Assembly: GCF_000308615.1 (NCBI RefSeq)
Contig: NZ_BAGB01000012.1
Location: 1-64,000, forward strand
Direction of reading: 5' to 3'
Length of the DNA: 64,000 bases
Source: Nocardia jiangxiensis NBRC 101359
GTDB lineage: Bacteria; Actinomycetota; Actinomycetes; Mycobacteriales; Mycobacteriaceae
Below, one piece after another: positions 52,336 to 62,275 of this stretch. The notes under the pieces are model-generated. The model was not told the DNA's origin, did not search any database, and worked only from the letters and a program-made list of their open reading frames with translations. Both the position numbers and the translations under genes were made by a program. The first letter of the stretch is position 1, and every line of letters starts with the position of its first letter.

Positions 52336-53510
52336 GTACTTCGATACCGTTCGATGCGGCGCCCGGCGGCGAGCGATCGGTGCGCACCCGCCCGATCGCC
52401 GTGGCCGACGCCACCGGGACGGCGGCGCGGGCCGGGGCCTGGGTCGTACTGCTCGGCATCATCGTCACCACGGTCGGGACGAGCTGGGATATCCAGTGGC
52501 ACAACGACGTCGGGCCGGACACCTTCTTCACCCTGCCGCATCTGTTCCTCTACTCCGGCAGTGCGATCTCCGGATTCGCCAGTCTCGCCCTGGTCGTGCT
52601 GACGACCTCGGCGCAGCGGGCGGGACGCGAGACGCCGCGCGCGGGCGGCACCCCGATCCGGGTCTTCGGCGGCACGCTCACCGCACCGATCGGCTATATG
52701 GTCTCCGGCGCGGGCGCGGCGCTGTTCCTGCTCTACGGCCTGTTCGACCTGGAGTGGCATTCGATCTACGGATTCGACGCGGTGCTCAACACCCCGTCGC
52801 ACGTGGCGCTGTTCCTGTCGATCTCGACGACCATGATCGGCAGCATCATCGTGTTCTCCGCGCATCGCGACGAGCTGTGGGGCCGGATCGGGCTGGTGTT
52901 CGCGATCGTGCTGCTGATCTCCTACGCCCCGATCCCCGCCGACGGGCTGAACAATCTGCGGCTGCCGGTCGACGCGATGGTCGCCGCCACCGTGCTGTTC
53001 GCGCCGATGCTGCTCATCATGGGCGCGGTGGTGCTCGGGCGCGCCGGATCCGCGCTGGCCATCGGGGTGGCGATGAGTGTGACGCAGGGGCTGCTGTGGT
53101 GGTTCTCGCCGTGGGCCGCGCATGTGTACGCCTCGGCTGTGGGCCTGCCCCTGCGGGATGGGCTGTTGCCGCTGCCGCCTTCGTTCCCGAGCATCATGCC
53201 GATGTTCCTGATCGTGGCCGCGGTCGCCGTGGAGGGGATGTTCGCGCTGGCCAGGGCCCGGAATCTGGAACCGCATCGCACGCTGCTGGCGACCGGTGTG
53301 GTCGCGGGGGTCATCCTCGGCGTCGGCCTGCCGCTGCAGACGATCCTGACCGATCCGATCGCGCACATCGGTGCGTCGATGTTCACGATCATCGCGGTTC
53401 TGGGGATCCCGTTCGGACTCGCCGCCGGATTCCTCGGCGGACGTTTCGCCGCCATGCTGCGCACCCTCGCGCCGCAGGAGAACACGCTCACACCGCAGGA
53501 GAACTCGTGA
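52332..53510 (+). CDS. Polytopic membrane protein, unknown function
   Basis: The 392-aa product starts at GTG 52332 with a GGGGGAG ribosome binding site. About nine hydrophobic helices are visible. Several conserved-looking polar spots (WDIQWHNDVGPDTFF, DLEWHSIYGFD, HVALFL) put His, Asp and Trp near the outer face and could bind metal or haem. No named family was recognised. Its operon partners are extracytoplasmic metal-type proteins, so a role in copper handling or oxidase maturation is plausible but unproven. Confidence 0.6.
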   Translation: MSTSIPFDAAPGGERSVRTRPIAVADATGTAARAGAWVVLLGIIVTTVGTSWDIQWHNDVGPDTFFTLPHLFLYSGSAISGFASLALVVLTTSAQRAGRETPRAGGTPIRVFGGTLTAPIGYMVSGAGAALFLLYGLFDLEWHSIYGFDAVLNTPSHVALFLSISTTMIGSIIVFSAHRDELWGRIGLVFAIVLLISYAPIPADGLNNLRLPVDAMVAATVLFAPMLLIMGAVVLGRAGSALAIGVAMSVTQGLLWWFSPWAAHVYASAVGLPLRDGLLPLPPSFPSIMPMFLIVAAVAVEGMFALARARNLEPHRTLLATGVVAGVILGVGLPLQTILTDPIAHIGASMFTIIAVLGIPFGLAAGFLGGRFAAMLRTLAPQENTLTPQENS

Positions 53511-53569
53511 GTGCACGCACCATCGACGGACTCGGCACCGGCGAAGCCGGCAGCGAGGTGCTGCTGTGA
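53507..53569 (+). CDS. Micro-ORF (20 aa) bridging two operon genes
   Basis: GTG 53507 overlaps the stop of the membrane protein (GTGA) and has GGAG seven nt upstream. Its TGA (53567-53569) overlaps the ATG of the next gene (TGATG). The product is VSARTIDGLGTGEAGSEVLL. Perfect overlaps at both ends suggest translational relay; a function for the peptide itself is not evident. Confidence 0.35.
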   Translation: MSARTIDGLGTGEAGSEVLL

Positions 53570-54120
53570 TGCCACGTATCTCCGCTCGCCGTCTGGCGGC
53601 ACTACTGCTGGCGGTGGCCACGCTGGGGCTGCTCACGGCCGGTCCGGCCGCGGCCTATCAGCCGGTGAACATCGTGCACACCGAACGAGTCCAGGTCGGG
53701 CCGTACGGCGTCACCGTCGGCTTCACCACCTGGCCGATCCGGGCCATGCAGTCGCTGGACTTCACCTTCCTGCCCGACGGCGGCATCGCCGACAAATCCG
53801 GAACCCTGAAGATCAACGGCCCGGATCGCCGGGCGACGCGCCGGGTGGAACCGCTGGTGCGGCATCCGCGCAAACGCGACTCCTGGGGTCTGGACGTCAA
53901 ATCGCTCAACGTCGCCGGCGACTACGGTTTCACCTTCGTCATCGACGGCCCGCAGGGGCGCGGCGAGGGCGCGCTGGCGGGCGTGCAGGTGCTCGATCAG
54001 CCCGGCCCGCCGCTGCCGCTGAGCTGGACCTTGGGCCTGCTGCCGCTGGCCGGGCTGGTGATATTCCTCGTGGTGGTATGGCGCAGGCTGCGTCCGGGTA
54101 AGCTGCCGCTGAGCATTTGA
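53569..54120 (+). CDS. Secreted beta-sandwich protein with C-terminal membrane anchor
   Basis: The 183-aa product has a signal peptide (LAALLLAVATLGLLTAGPAAA cleaved before YQPV), a beta-rich domain of about 115 residues (VQVGPYGVTVGFTTWPIRAM...), then a single C-terminal membrane helix and a basic cytoplasmic tail (WRRLRPGKL). It is last in the Met-rich/FixH-like operon. The family is not recognised, but topology resembles CopC/YcnI-like periplasmic metal-binding proteins. Confidence 0.6.
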   Translation: MPRISARRLAALLLAVATLGLLTAGPAAAYQPVNIVHTERVQVGPYGVTVGFTTWPIRAMQSLDFTFLPDGGIADKSGTLKINGPDRRATRRVEPLVRHPRKRDSWGLDVKSLNVAGDYGFTFVIDGPQGRGEGALAGVQVLDQPGPPLPLSWTLGLLPLAGLVIFLVVVWRRLRPGKLPLSI

Positions 54121-54170
54121 GCAGGGGCTCGCGCCGCCGACGGGGGTCGTGGTTCTCACAGGACCCCGAT

Positions 54171-54200
54171 TTGAAGTCGGCGGCCGGGCTCGTGCATACT
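54171..54200 (+). promoter_or_regulatory. Candidate promoter of the S10 operon
   Basis: TTGAAG (54171-54176) and CATACT (54195-54200) are separated by 18 bp, a reasonable sigma-70-type pair about 365 nt upstream of rpsJ. This implies a long leader. Confidence 0.45.
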
Positions 54201-54512
54201 TGTCGGGTTGCCTGCACCGGGTGGCGTGTGTCCGTGGTGAAAACCGCTGATACCAAGCCCGATCGGTGGAGGCGGGCAGTACCCATTCAGTATCGGTGTC
54301 GAGTCCGGCGCGGATACGTCCGGGACAGCGTTCTACCGGCCCAATGGAGATTCATCCGGGGCCGAAGAATGAGCGGAGAGGCGACACGCCCGACCGCGTG
54401 TACCGGAAGAACCATGACAGATGAACAGCGGCGATGGATCGGTCGAGACCGGTCGGGGCAAGTACGGATGCGTCTGCTGTCTTCGTAGGTTCGGGCATGC
54501 AAATGAGGGTGC

Positions 54513-54532
54513 TTCGGGAGGTGACTCCCGGA
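54513..54532 (+). promoter_or_regulatory. Leader hairpin with GUGA tetraloop upstream of rpsJ
   Basis: CGGGAG-GTGA-CTCCCG forms an RNA stem of 6 GC-rich pairs, extendable to 8 with U-G and U-A pairs, closed by a GNRA-class tetraloop. It ends 32 nt before the rpsJ GTG. In other bacteria S10 leaders bind L4 for feedback control; whether this one does is unknown. Confidence 0.45.
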
Positions 54533-54564
54533 TCACGACGAAAGCGGAGAAAAGGACACTCAGC

Positions 54565-54870
54565 GTGGCGGGACAGAAGATCCGCATCAGGCTCAAGGCC
54601 TACGACCATGAGGCGATCGACGCATCTGCGCGCAAGATCGTCGAGACGGTGACCCGCACCGGTGCCCGCGTCGTCGGGCCGGTGCCGTTGCCGACCGAGA
54701 AGAACGTGTACTGCGTCATCCGTTCGCCGCACAAGTACAAGGACTCGCGCGAGCACTTCGAGATGCGTACGCACAAGCGGCTGATCGACATCCTCGACCC
54801 GACGCCGAAGACGGTGGATGCGCTGATGCGCATCGACCTGCCGGCCAGCGTCGACGTCAACATTCAGTGA
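54565..54870 (+). CDS. rpsJ: 30S ribosomal protein S10
   Basis: The 101-aa product ([20 protein letters not shown]...) is full length and diagnostic of S10, a 30S head protein that also acts in transcription antitermination with NusB. It starts at GTG 54565 with AAAGGA upstream. It is the first gene of the S10 operon, with rplC following after 14 nt. Confidence 0.97.
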   Translation: MAGQKIRIRLKAYDHEAIDASARKIVETVTRTGARVVGPVPLPTEKNVYCVIRSPHKYKDSREHFEMRTHKRLIDILDPTPKTVDALMRIDLPASVDVNIQ

Positions 54871-54884
54871 CGGGGACTTCGAAT

Positions 54885-55550
54885 ATGACTGACAACAAAA
54901 GCCGTCCGGCCGCGGGCATCCTGGGCACCAAGCTCGGCATGACCCAGGTCTTCGACGAGAAGAATCGCGTCGTTCCCGTGACCGTCGTCAAGGCGGGCCC
55001 GAACGTCGTTACCCAGATCCGCACCGTGGAGCGCGACGGCTATTCCGCCGTTCAGCTCGCTTTCGGCGCCATCGACCCGCGCAAGGTGAACAAGCCGGAG
55101 TCCGGCCAGTTCACCAAGGCCGGTGTCACCCCGCGCCGTCACGTCGCCGAGATCCGCGTGGCCGACGCCTCGACCTTCGAGGTGGGCCAGGAGCTCAACG
55201 CCGAGGTGTTCGAAGAGGGCACCTACGTCGACGTGACCGGCACCAGCAAGGGCAAGGGCTTCGCCGGCACCATGAAGCGCCACGGCTTCCGCGGCCAGGG
55301 CGCCTCGCACGGTGCGCAGGCCGTGCACCGTCGCCCGGGTTCGATCGGTGGTTGCTCCACTCCCGGTCGTGTGTTCAAGGGCATGCGCATGTCGGGCCGG
55401 ATGGGTAGCGACCGCGTCACCACGCAGAACCTCTCGGTCCACAAGGTGGACGCCGAGAACGGCCTGCTGCTGATCAAGGGTGCGATCCCGGGCCGCAAGG
55501 GCGGCGTCGTGATCGTCAAGAGTGCAGTGAAGGGTGGTGCGCGGGCATGA
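54885..55550 (+). CDS. rplC: 50S ribosomal protein L3
   Basis: The 221-aa product begins with an N-terminal [15 protein letters not shown] and has the central [20 protein letters not shown] that is universal in L3. L3 is an early 50S assembly protein near the peptidyl-transferase centre. ATG 54885 was chosen over the frame opening at 54867. Its end overlaps the rplD start by 4 nt. Confidence 0.97.
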   Translation: MTDNKSRPAAGILGTKLGMTQVFDEKNRVVPVTVVKAGPNVVTQIRTVERDGYSAVQLAFGAIDPRKVNKPESGQFTKAGVTPRRHVAEIRVADASTFEVGQELNAEVFEEGTYVDVTGTSKGKGFAGTMKRHGFRGQGASHGAQAVHRRPGSIGGCSTPGRVFKGMRMSGRMGSDRVTTQNLSVHKVDAENGLLLIKGAIPGRKGGVVIVKSAVKGGARA

Positions 55551-56218
55551 GCACCGAGACCAAGACCAACCTGACGCTTCCGGTCAAAGAGCCGGGCGGC
55601 AAGACCAACGGCACCGTCGAACTCCCCGCGGAGATCTTCGACGTCACCGCCAACATCGCGCTGATGCACCAGGTCGTCGTGGCCCAGCAGGCCGCGGCTC
55701 GCCAGGGCACCCATGCGACCAAGACCCGTGGCAACGTCCGCGGCGGTGGCAAGAAGCCGTACCGGCAGAAGGGCACCGGCCGCGCCCGTCAGGGTTCGAC
55801 CCGCGCGCCGCAGTTCACCGGTGGTGGCACCGTGCACGGCCCGCAGCCGCGCGACTACTCGCAGCGTCTGCCCAAGAAGATGAAGGCCGCCGCGCTGCGT
55901 GGCGCCCTGTCGGACCGGGCGCGTAGCGAGCGGATCCACGTGATCACCGAACTCGTTGCGGGACAGACCCCTTCGACCAAGACCGCCAAGAACTTCCTGG
56001 CCGAGCTGTCGGAGCGCAAGAACATCCTGGTCGTCGTCGGCCGCGAGGATGCCACCGCGTGGAAGAGCGTGGCGAACCTGCAGGGCGTGCACCCCATCGC
56101 TCCCGACCAGCTGAACACCTACGACGTCCTCAAGAGCGACGACGTGATCTTCTCGGTCGAGGCGCTCAACGCCTTCGTGCACGGCCCCGCCGAAGCTGCA
56201 CAGGAGGAGAGCAAGTGA
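55547..56218 (+). CDS. rplD: 50S ribosomal protein L4
   Basis: The 223-aa product has the L4 loop signature [20 protein letters not shown] and ends in a short Ala/Glu tail. L4 lines the exit tunnel and in some bacteria represses its own operon. It starts with ATGA overlapping rplC and ends overlapping rplW (GTGA). Confidence 0.97.
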   Translation: MSTETKTNLTLPVKEPGGKTNGTVELPAEIFDVTANIALMHQVVVAQQAAARQGTHATKTRGNVRGGGKKPYRQKGTGRARQGSTRAPQFTGGGTVHGPQPRDYSQRLPKKMKAAALRGALSDRARSERIHVITELVAGQTPSTKTAKNFLAELSERKNILVVVGREDATAWKSVANLQGVHPIAPDQLNTYDVLKSDDVIFSVEALNAFVHGPAEAAQEESK

Positions 56219-56520
56219 CCACCATCGCCGACCCCCGCGACATCCTGCTCGCGCCGGTGATCTCCGAGAAGTCCTACGGACTGATCGAGGAAGGCACCTA
56301 CACCTTCCTGGTGCACCCGGACTCGAACAAGACGCAGATCAAGATTGCCGTCGAGAAGGTTTTCGGCGTCACGGTGACCAGCGTCAACACCGCCAACCGT
56401 CAGGGCAAGCGCAAGCGGACCCGCTTCGGTTACGGCCAGCGCAAGAGCACCAAGCGCGCGCTCGTGACCATCTCGGCCGACAGCAAGCCCATCGAGATCT
56501 TCGGAGGCTCTGTCGCGTAA
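56215..56520 (+). CDS. rplW: 50S ribosomal protein L23
   Basis: The 101-aa product contains [15 protein letters not shown] and the basic loop [21 protein letters not shown]23 surrounds the tunnel exit and docks trigger factor and SRP. The GTG start at 56215 overlaps the rplD stop and follows a GGAGGAG ribosome binding site. Confidence 0.96.
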   Translation: MTTIADPRDILLAPVISEKSYGLIEEGTYTFLVHPDSNKTQIKIAVEKVFGVTVTSVNTANRQGKRKRTRFGYGQRKSTKRALVTISADSKPIEIFGGSVA

Positions 56521-56553
56521 GCGGCGGAGAATCCAGAAAGTAGAGAAGAACTC

Positions 56554-57384
<831 letters not shown>

Positions 57385-57398
57385 GAGGAGGTTAAGAC

Positions 57399-57680
57399 AT
57401 GCCACGCAGCCTGAAGAAGGGCCCGTTCGTCGACGAACACCTCCTCAAGAAGGTGGACGTCCAGAACGAGAAGAACACCAAACAGGTCATCAAGACCTGG
57501 TCGCGGCGTTCGACCATCATCCCCGATTTCATCGGCCACACGTTCTCGGTCCACGACGGCCGCAAGCACGTGCCGGTGTTCGTGTCGGAGAACATGGTCG
57601 GGCACAAGCTCGGTGAGTTCGCACCGACCCGCACGTTCCGGAGCCACGTCAAGGAAGATCGGAAGAGCAAGCGGCGATGA
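57399..57680 (+). CDS. rpsS: 30S ribosomal protein S19
   Basis: The 93-aa product reads [20 protein letters not shown] and has the [16 protein letters not shown] motif of S19, a 30S head protein. A GGAGG ribosome binding site precedes ATG 57399. It overlaps rplV by 4 nt. Confidence 0.97.
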   Translation: MPRSLKKGPFVDEHLLKKVDVQNEKNTKQVIKTWSRRSTIIPDFIGHTFSVHDGRKHVPVFVSENMVGHKLGEFAPTRTFRSHVKEDRKSKRR

Positions 57681-58075
57681 GCACTGAAACTCAGAACCCG
57701 ACCGCACGCGCGACCGCCAAGCACGTCCGCGTGACGCCGATGAAGGCGCGCCGGGTCGTGGACATGGTCCGTGGCCAGCGGGTCGAGGACGCGCTGAACA
57801 TCCTGAAGTTCGCGCCGCAGGCCGCGAGCGAGCCGGTCGCCAAGGTCGTGGCCTCGGCCGCGGCCAACGCCGAGAACAACCTGGGCCTGAACCCGGCGAC
57901 GCTGGTCATCTCGACCGCGTTCGTCGACGAGGGCGCGACCATGAAGCGCTTCCAGCCGCGGGCCCAGGGCCGCGCGTTCCGGATCCGTAAGCGCACCAGC
58001 CACATCACCATCGAGGTCGAGAGCGTCGCCAGCGCCGCCCCGGCTCGCAGCCGCCGGAAGGGAGGGGCTAAGTAA
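57677..58075 (+). CDS. rplV: 50S ribosomal protein L22
   Basis: The 132-aa product has [20 protein letters not shown] at the N-terminus and the tunnel-lining hairpin [20 protein letters not shown], as in L22 (macrolide-contact region). ATGA overlap with rpsS; rpsC begins at the base after its stop. Confidence 0.97.
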   Translation: MSTETQNPTARATAKHVRVTPMKARRVVDMVRGQRVEDALNILKFAPQAASEPVAKVVASAAANAENNLGLNPATLVISTAFVDEGATMKRFQPRAQGRAFRIRKRTSHITIEVESVASAAPARSRRKGGAK

Positions 58076-58879
<804 letters not shown>

Positions 58880-58882
58880 CCC

Positions 58883-59299
58883 ATGCTGATGCCTCGCAAG
58901 GTCAAGCACCGCAAGCAGCACCACCCTGGCCGCTCCGGCATGGCCAAGGGCGGAACCGCGGTGACGTTCGGCGAGTACGGCATCCAGGCTCTGGAGCCCG
59001 CCTACGTCACCAACCGGCAGATCGAGTCGGCGCGTATCGCGATGACCCGCCACATCAAGCGTGGCGGCAAGATCTGGATCAACATCTACCCGGATCGCCC
59101 GCTCACCAAGAAGCCCGCCGAGACCCGCATGGGTTCCGGTAAGGGTTCGCCCGAGTGGTGGATCGCGAACGTCAAGCCCGGCCGGGTGATGTTCGAGATG
59201 AGTTACCCGAACGAGGAGACCGCTCGTGAGGCCCTGCGCCGCGCGATGCACAAGCTCCCGATGAAGTGCAGGATCGTGACGAGGGAGGAGCAGTTCTGA
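58883..59299 (+). CDS. rplP: 50S ribosomal protein L16
   Basis: The 138-aa product begins [20 protein letters not shown] and contains [20 protein letters not shown], both hallmarks of L16, which sits near the A-site tRNA. Its TGA overlaps the rpmC ATG by one base. Confidence 0.97.
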   Translation: MLMPRKVKHRKQHHPGRSGMAKGGTAVTFGEYGIQALEPAYVTNRQIESARIAMTRHIKRGGKIWINIYPDRPLTKKPAETRMGSGKGSPEWWIANVKPGRVMFEMSYPNEETAREALRRAMHKLPMKCRIVTREEQF

Positions 59300-59535
59300 T
59301 GAGCGGAACACCGGCCGCAGAGCTGCGGGACAAGGATCAGGACGAGCTCGTCGCCGCACTGCGTGAGGCGAAGGAAGAGCTGTTCAACCTGCGCTTCCAG
59401 ATGGCGACGGGTCAGATGACGAACAACCGTCGGCTGCGTGTGGTCCGCCACGAGATCGCGCGCATCTATACGGTCATGCGCGAGCGTGAGCTCGGTCTGG
59501 CCACCGGTCCCAAGACTGAGGGAGACGCCGCATGA
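59299..59535 (+). CDS. rpmC: 50S ribosomal protein L29
   Basis: The 78-aa product has the two-helix L29 core: [20 protein letters not shown] then [22 protein letters not shown] 59299 overlaps the rplP stop; a GGGAGGAG ribosome binding site is upstream. It overlaps rpsQ by 4 nt. Confidence 0.96.
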   Translation: MSGTPAAELRDKDQDELVAALREAKEELFNLRFQMATGQMTNNRRLRVVRHEIARIYTVMRERELGLATGPKTEGDAA

Positions 59536-59828
59536 GCGACACCAAGGGTCCGGCCAAGACGCCGGCCAAGGAGACGGAGCGTGGCAGCCGCAAGGTTCGC
59601 GTCGGCTACGTCGTCTCGGACAAGATGAACAAGACGATCGTCGTCGAGCTGGAAGACCGTAACCGGCACCCGCTCTACGGCAAGATCATTCGCACCACCT
59701 CCAAGGTGAAGGCGCACGACGAGAACGAGACCGCCGGTGTCGGCGACCGCGTTCAGCTGATGGAGACCCGTCCGCTGTCGGCCACCAAGCGCTGGCGTCT
59801 GGTCGAGGTCCTGGAGCGGGCCAAGTAA
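59532..59828 (+). CDS. rpsQ: 30S ribosomal protein S17
   Basis: The 98-aa product has the S17 motif [20 protein letters not shown], then [19 protein letters not shown] and [20 protein letters not shown]. The N-terminal Lys/Thr-rich extension is usual in actinobacteria. It is the last gene of this S10 cluster; a strong terminator follows after 29 nt. Confidence 0.97.
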   Translation: MSDTKGPAKTPAKETERGSRKVRVGYVVSDKMNKTIVVELEDRNRHPLYGKIIRTTSKVKAHDENETAGVGDRVQLMETRPLSATKRWRLVEVLERAK

Positions 59829-59857
59829 GGCTCGCTTCTCGGCTCGAAGTCCGAATA

Positions 59858-59894
59858 CGAAGGCCCGCTTCCCGTCCCGGGAAGCGGGCCTTCG
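59858..59894 (+). terminator. Intrinsic terminator of the S10 operon
   Basis: A perfect 17-bp inverted repeat (59858-59874 and 59878-59894; core AAGGCCCGCTTCCCG) with a 3-nt loop is followed by a T-rich tctttc. It lies 29 nt after rpsQ and marks the operon end before the unrelated two-component genes. Confidence 0.9.
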
Positions 59895-60112
59895 TCTTTC
59901 CCGCACCGTGTCCGGCAGTGCGGTATCCGGTGCTCCGCGGCGTTGGCCGGATGGCGTTACAGTGGATTCCAAAAGACCGGGGCCGCTTCCTGTTTGGGAG
60001 TGACCTCGGTGATCGCAACAGGTGATGACCGGGACGCTTCCGGCTGGATGAACCGAGGGTGCGGTGGTGTGGAGCCCTCGAACAACTGCAGACGATGAGG
60101 GGGTCTGTCACA

Positions 60113-61151
60113 GTGCAGATGTGGATGCGGCCGCGAAGTGAACGCGCGGATCCGATCGCGACGCTGGGGCATGTGCGTCGCCTCGCCACCGATCTGGCCG
60201 AGGGCCTGTCCGGCCCCGGCGCTGCGGCCGCCGCGCAGCGGCTGCGGCGGATACTGGGGGTGCGATCGGTCGGGTTGTCCGATCCGAACGCGAATCTCAC
60301 CTGGTCCGGAGACTCCGGTGACGCCGCCGTGGTGCTGCACCGGGCGCTGCGCACCGAACGGAACGCGACCGAAGGACCTCTCACCGCCGCGCCGCTGACC
60401 CTCGACGGTGCGGTCGCGGGTGTGCTGCTGGTGGACGGTCCGATTCCGGGCAAGGCGCTGAAAGAGGTTGTCCTGCTGGTCGAGTACCTGCTCGAGCACG
60501 GCAGGTTGCAGGAGAGCGCCGAGCGGGCCGCCCGGTCCGAACTGCGGGCGCTGCGGGCGGAGATCTCACCGCATTTCGTCTACAACGCGCTGACGGTCAT
60601 CGCCTCGCTGATGCGTTCGGATCCGGAACGATCGCGCGAGCTGATCCTCGATTTCGCCGACTACGCGCGCTACAGCCTGGCACGGCACGGCGAGTACACC
60701 ACGGTCGCCGACGAATTCCAGGCCATCGAAACGTATCTCGTGCTGCAGCGCGCCGTGATCGGCGATCGGCTGCGCGTCCAGATCCGGGTGACCCCCGACG
60801 TGCTCGCGGTTCCGTTGCCGTATCTGGTGCTGCAACCGTTGGTGGAGAACGCGATTCGGCACGGGATCGAGGCTCGTGAGCAGGGTGGCGCGATCCACGT
60901 GCACGGTGAGGCGCGCGGCGGGGACTGCCTGATCACCGTCGAGGACGACGGCGTCGGCATGTGACCCGGCACATGCGGCCGCCATCCTGGCCGGCAGATC
61001 CACCGGGTCGGTCGGGCTGTCCAATGTGGATCGCCGGCTGCGCACCAGCTACGGGGCGTGGTACGGCCTGGTCGTGGAAACCGAGCGGGACGCCGGAACC
61101 CGGGTTCTGGTGCGAGCTCCGCTGTCGCAGCCGGGTGTGGTGGCCTCATGA
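60113..61151 (+). pseudogene. LytS-type sensor histidine kinase with frameshift near its end
   Basis: The frame from GTG 60113 (GAGGGGG upstream) encodes a GAF-like N-terminus, the LytS-family H-box ISPHFVYNALTVIASLM and the N-box LVENAIRHGIE. It stops at TGA 60962-60964 right after VEDDGVGM. Removing one T at 60962 restores DGVGMDPAHAAAILAG, then GSVGLSNVDRRLRTSYG (G-box), ending at 61151, where the stop overlaps the response-regulator ATG (ATGA). As written, the product lacks part of its ATP site and would be inactive. A sequencing or assembly error is the alternative. Confidence 0.8.
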
Positions 61152-61914
61152 GGACGACCTCGCGGCGTCTGCGCGTGCTCGCGGTCGACGACCTGCCCTC
61201 CGCGCTCGACGATCTGTGCCGTTTGCTGCGCGAGTCACCGATGATCGAAAACGTCACGGCCGCAGGTGATCCGCTGACGGCGCTCAAGTTGATCCAGAAC
61301 GAGCGGTACGACGCGGTGCTGCTGGACATCTCCATGCCCGGACTCGACGGTCTGGAACTGGCCAACCTCCTGGCCAAACTCGGCGACCCGCCCGCGATCG
61401 TCTTCGTCACCGCGCACGACCGGCACGCGGTCGCCGCGTTCGGCATCGGCGCCGCCGACTATCTGCTCAAACCCGTTCGCGCGGAACGTCTTTCCGCCAC
61501 TCTGGCGCGGGTGCTCAAATTCCTGCCCGAGGAACCGGATGCGCCGCGCAGCGCCGCGATCGCCGATGTGCTGGCCGCTCTCCCGGTGGACAGCGGTGGT
61601 CGCACCGTCTATGTGCGGCGCAGTGAGGTGCATTTCGTCGAGGCGCAGGGCGATTACGTCAAACTGCACACCGTGGGCGGGGTGCATCTGTATCGGATGC
61701 CGATTTCCCGGCTCGAAGAGTATTGGGAGCCAGCCTGCGAACCCATCGCGGATATCTGGTCGCTCTCGGCGCGATCCGGGAACTGCGCACCGATTCGAGT
61801 GGGCTGTTCGCGCATACCGCGCTCGGCGACGTCCCGGTCAGCCGCCGGATGGCGCGCGAACTGCGGGAGCGGCTGCTGGACGTGGCGCGCTCGAGCGAAA
61901 CGGGACCGCGTTGA
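61148..61914 (+). pseudogene. LytTR-family response regulator with frameshift in its DNA-binding domain
   Basis: ATG 61148 begins a receiver domain (RVLAVDDLPSALDDL; phospho-acceptor Asp in YDAVLLDISMPGLDG; Lys in YLLKPVR) followed by the start of a LytTR domain (VRRSEVHFVEAQGDYVKLHT). Coding then moves frame at about 61727-61738: the continuing protein is SLRTHRGYLVALGAIRELRT..., ending at 61914. One missing base explains it. In the original frame the tail is Arg/Ala/Gly-rich nonsense running to 62275. The gene is coupled to the kinase upstream. Confidence 0.8.
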
Positions 61915-61937
61915 GCGCCGCCCGCAGGGTGACCGTG

Positions 61938-62275
61938 ATGAGCCCGCAGACCAGGCGCGCCCATGCTCGCCCACGCCGCCACAGTCGTCGGCAGGTGCGA
62001 TTTCCGGAGGACATCGATACCTCGAAGGCGTTGCGCAACTATCGATCCCAGCGTCGCCGCGCGATCGTCACCGTCCTCGTGCTGACGGCGATCCTGGTCG
62101 GGTTGCCGGTCGTACTGGATCTGTGGCCCCGGCTGGATCGGTTGCGGCTGGTCGACATCCCGCTGTCCTGGCTGGCCCTGGCGGTGCTGCCCTACCCGCT
62201 GCTGGTGGTGGTGGGTGTGTGTGGCATCTGCGCCGGGCCGAGGCGATCGAATCGCCGCGCGAGGACAGCGGGTGA
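61938..62275 (+). pseudogene. Small two-helix membrane protein (DUF485-like) with 2-nt frameshift
   Basis: ATG 61938 (AGGGTGA upstream; TTG 61911 overlapping the regulator stop is possible) encodes about 95 residues with two hydrophobic helices (AIVTVLVLTAILVGLPVVL and LALAVLPYPLLVVVGV). This is the size and place of the small partner usually found before acetate-type symporters. An extra TG in the GTGTGTG run at 62215-62223 breaks the frame. Skipping it gives a natural end WHLRRAEAIESPREDSG, whose TGA overlaps the symporter GTG. Confidence 0.65.

Larger units (their letters stand above)
54121..54564 (+). other. S10 operon leader/promoter region
   Basis: About 440 bp without a supported gene between the membrane-protein operon and rpsJ. 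It contains a sigma-70-like promoter and, near the 3' end, a stable hairpin (listed separately). The short frames here give unrecognisable products. Confidence 0.5.

Noticed and set aside
54160..54200. tRNA-like stem around CCGATTTGAAGTCGG
   Set aside because: Only one short arm folds; there is no acceptor or T arm, so it is not a tRNA gene.
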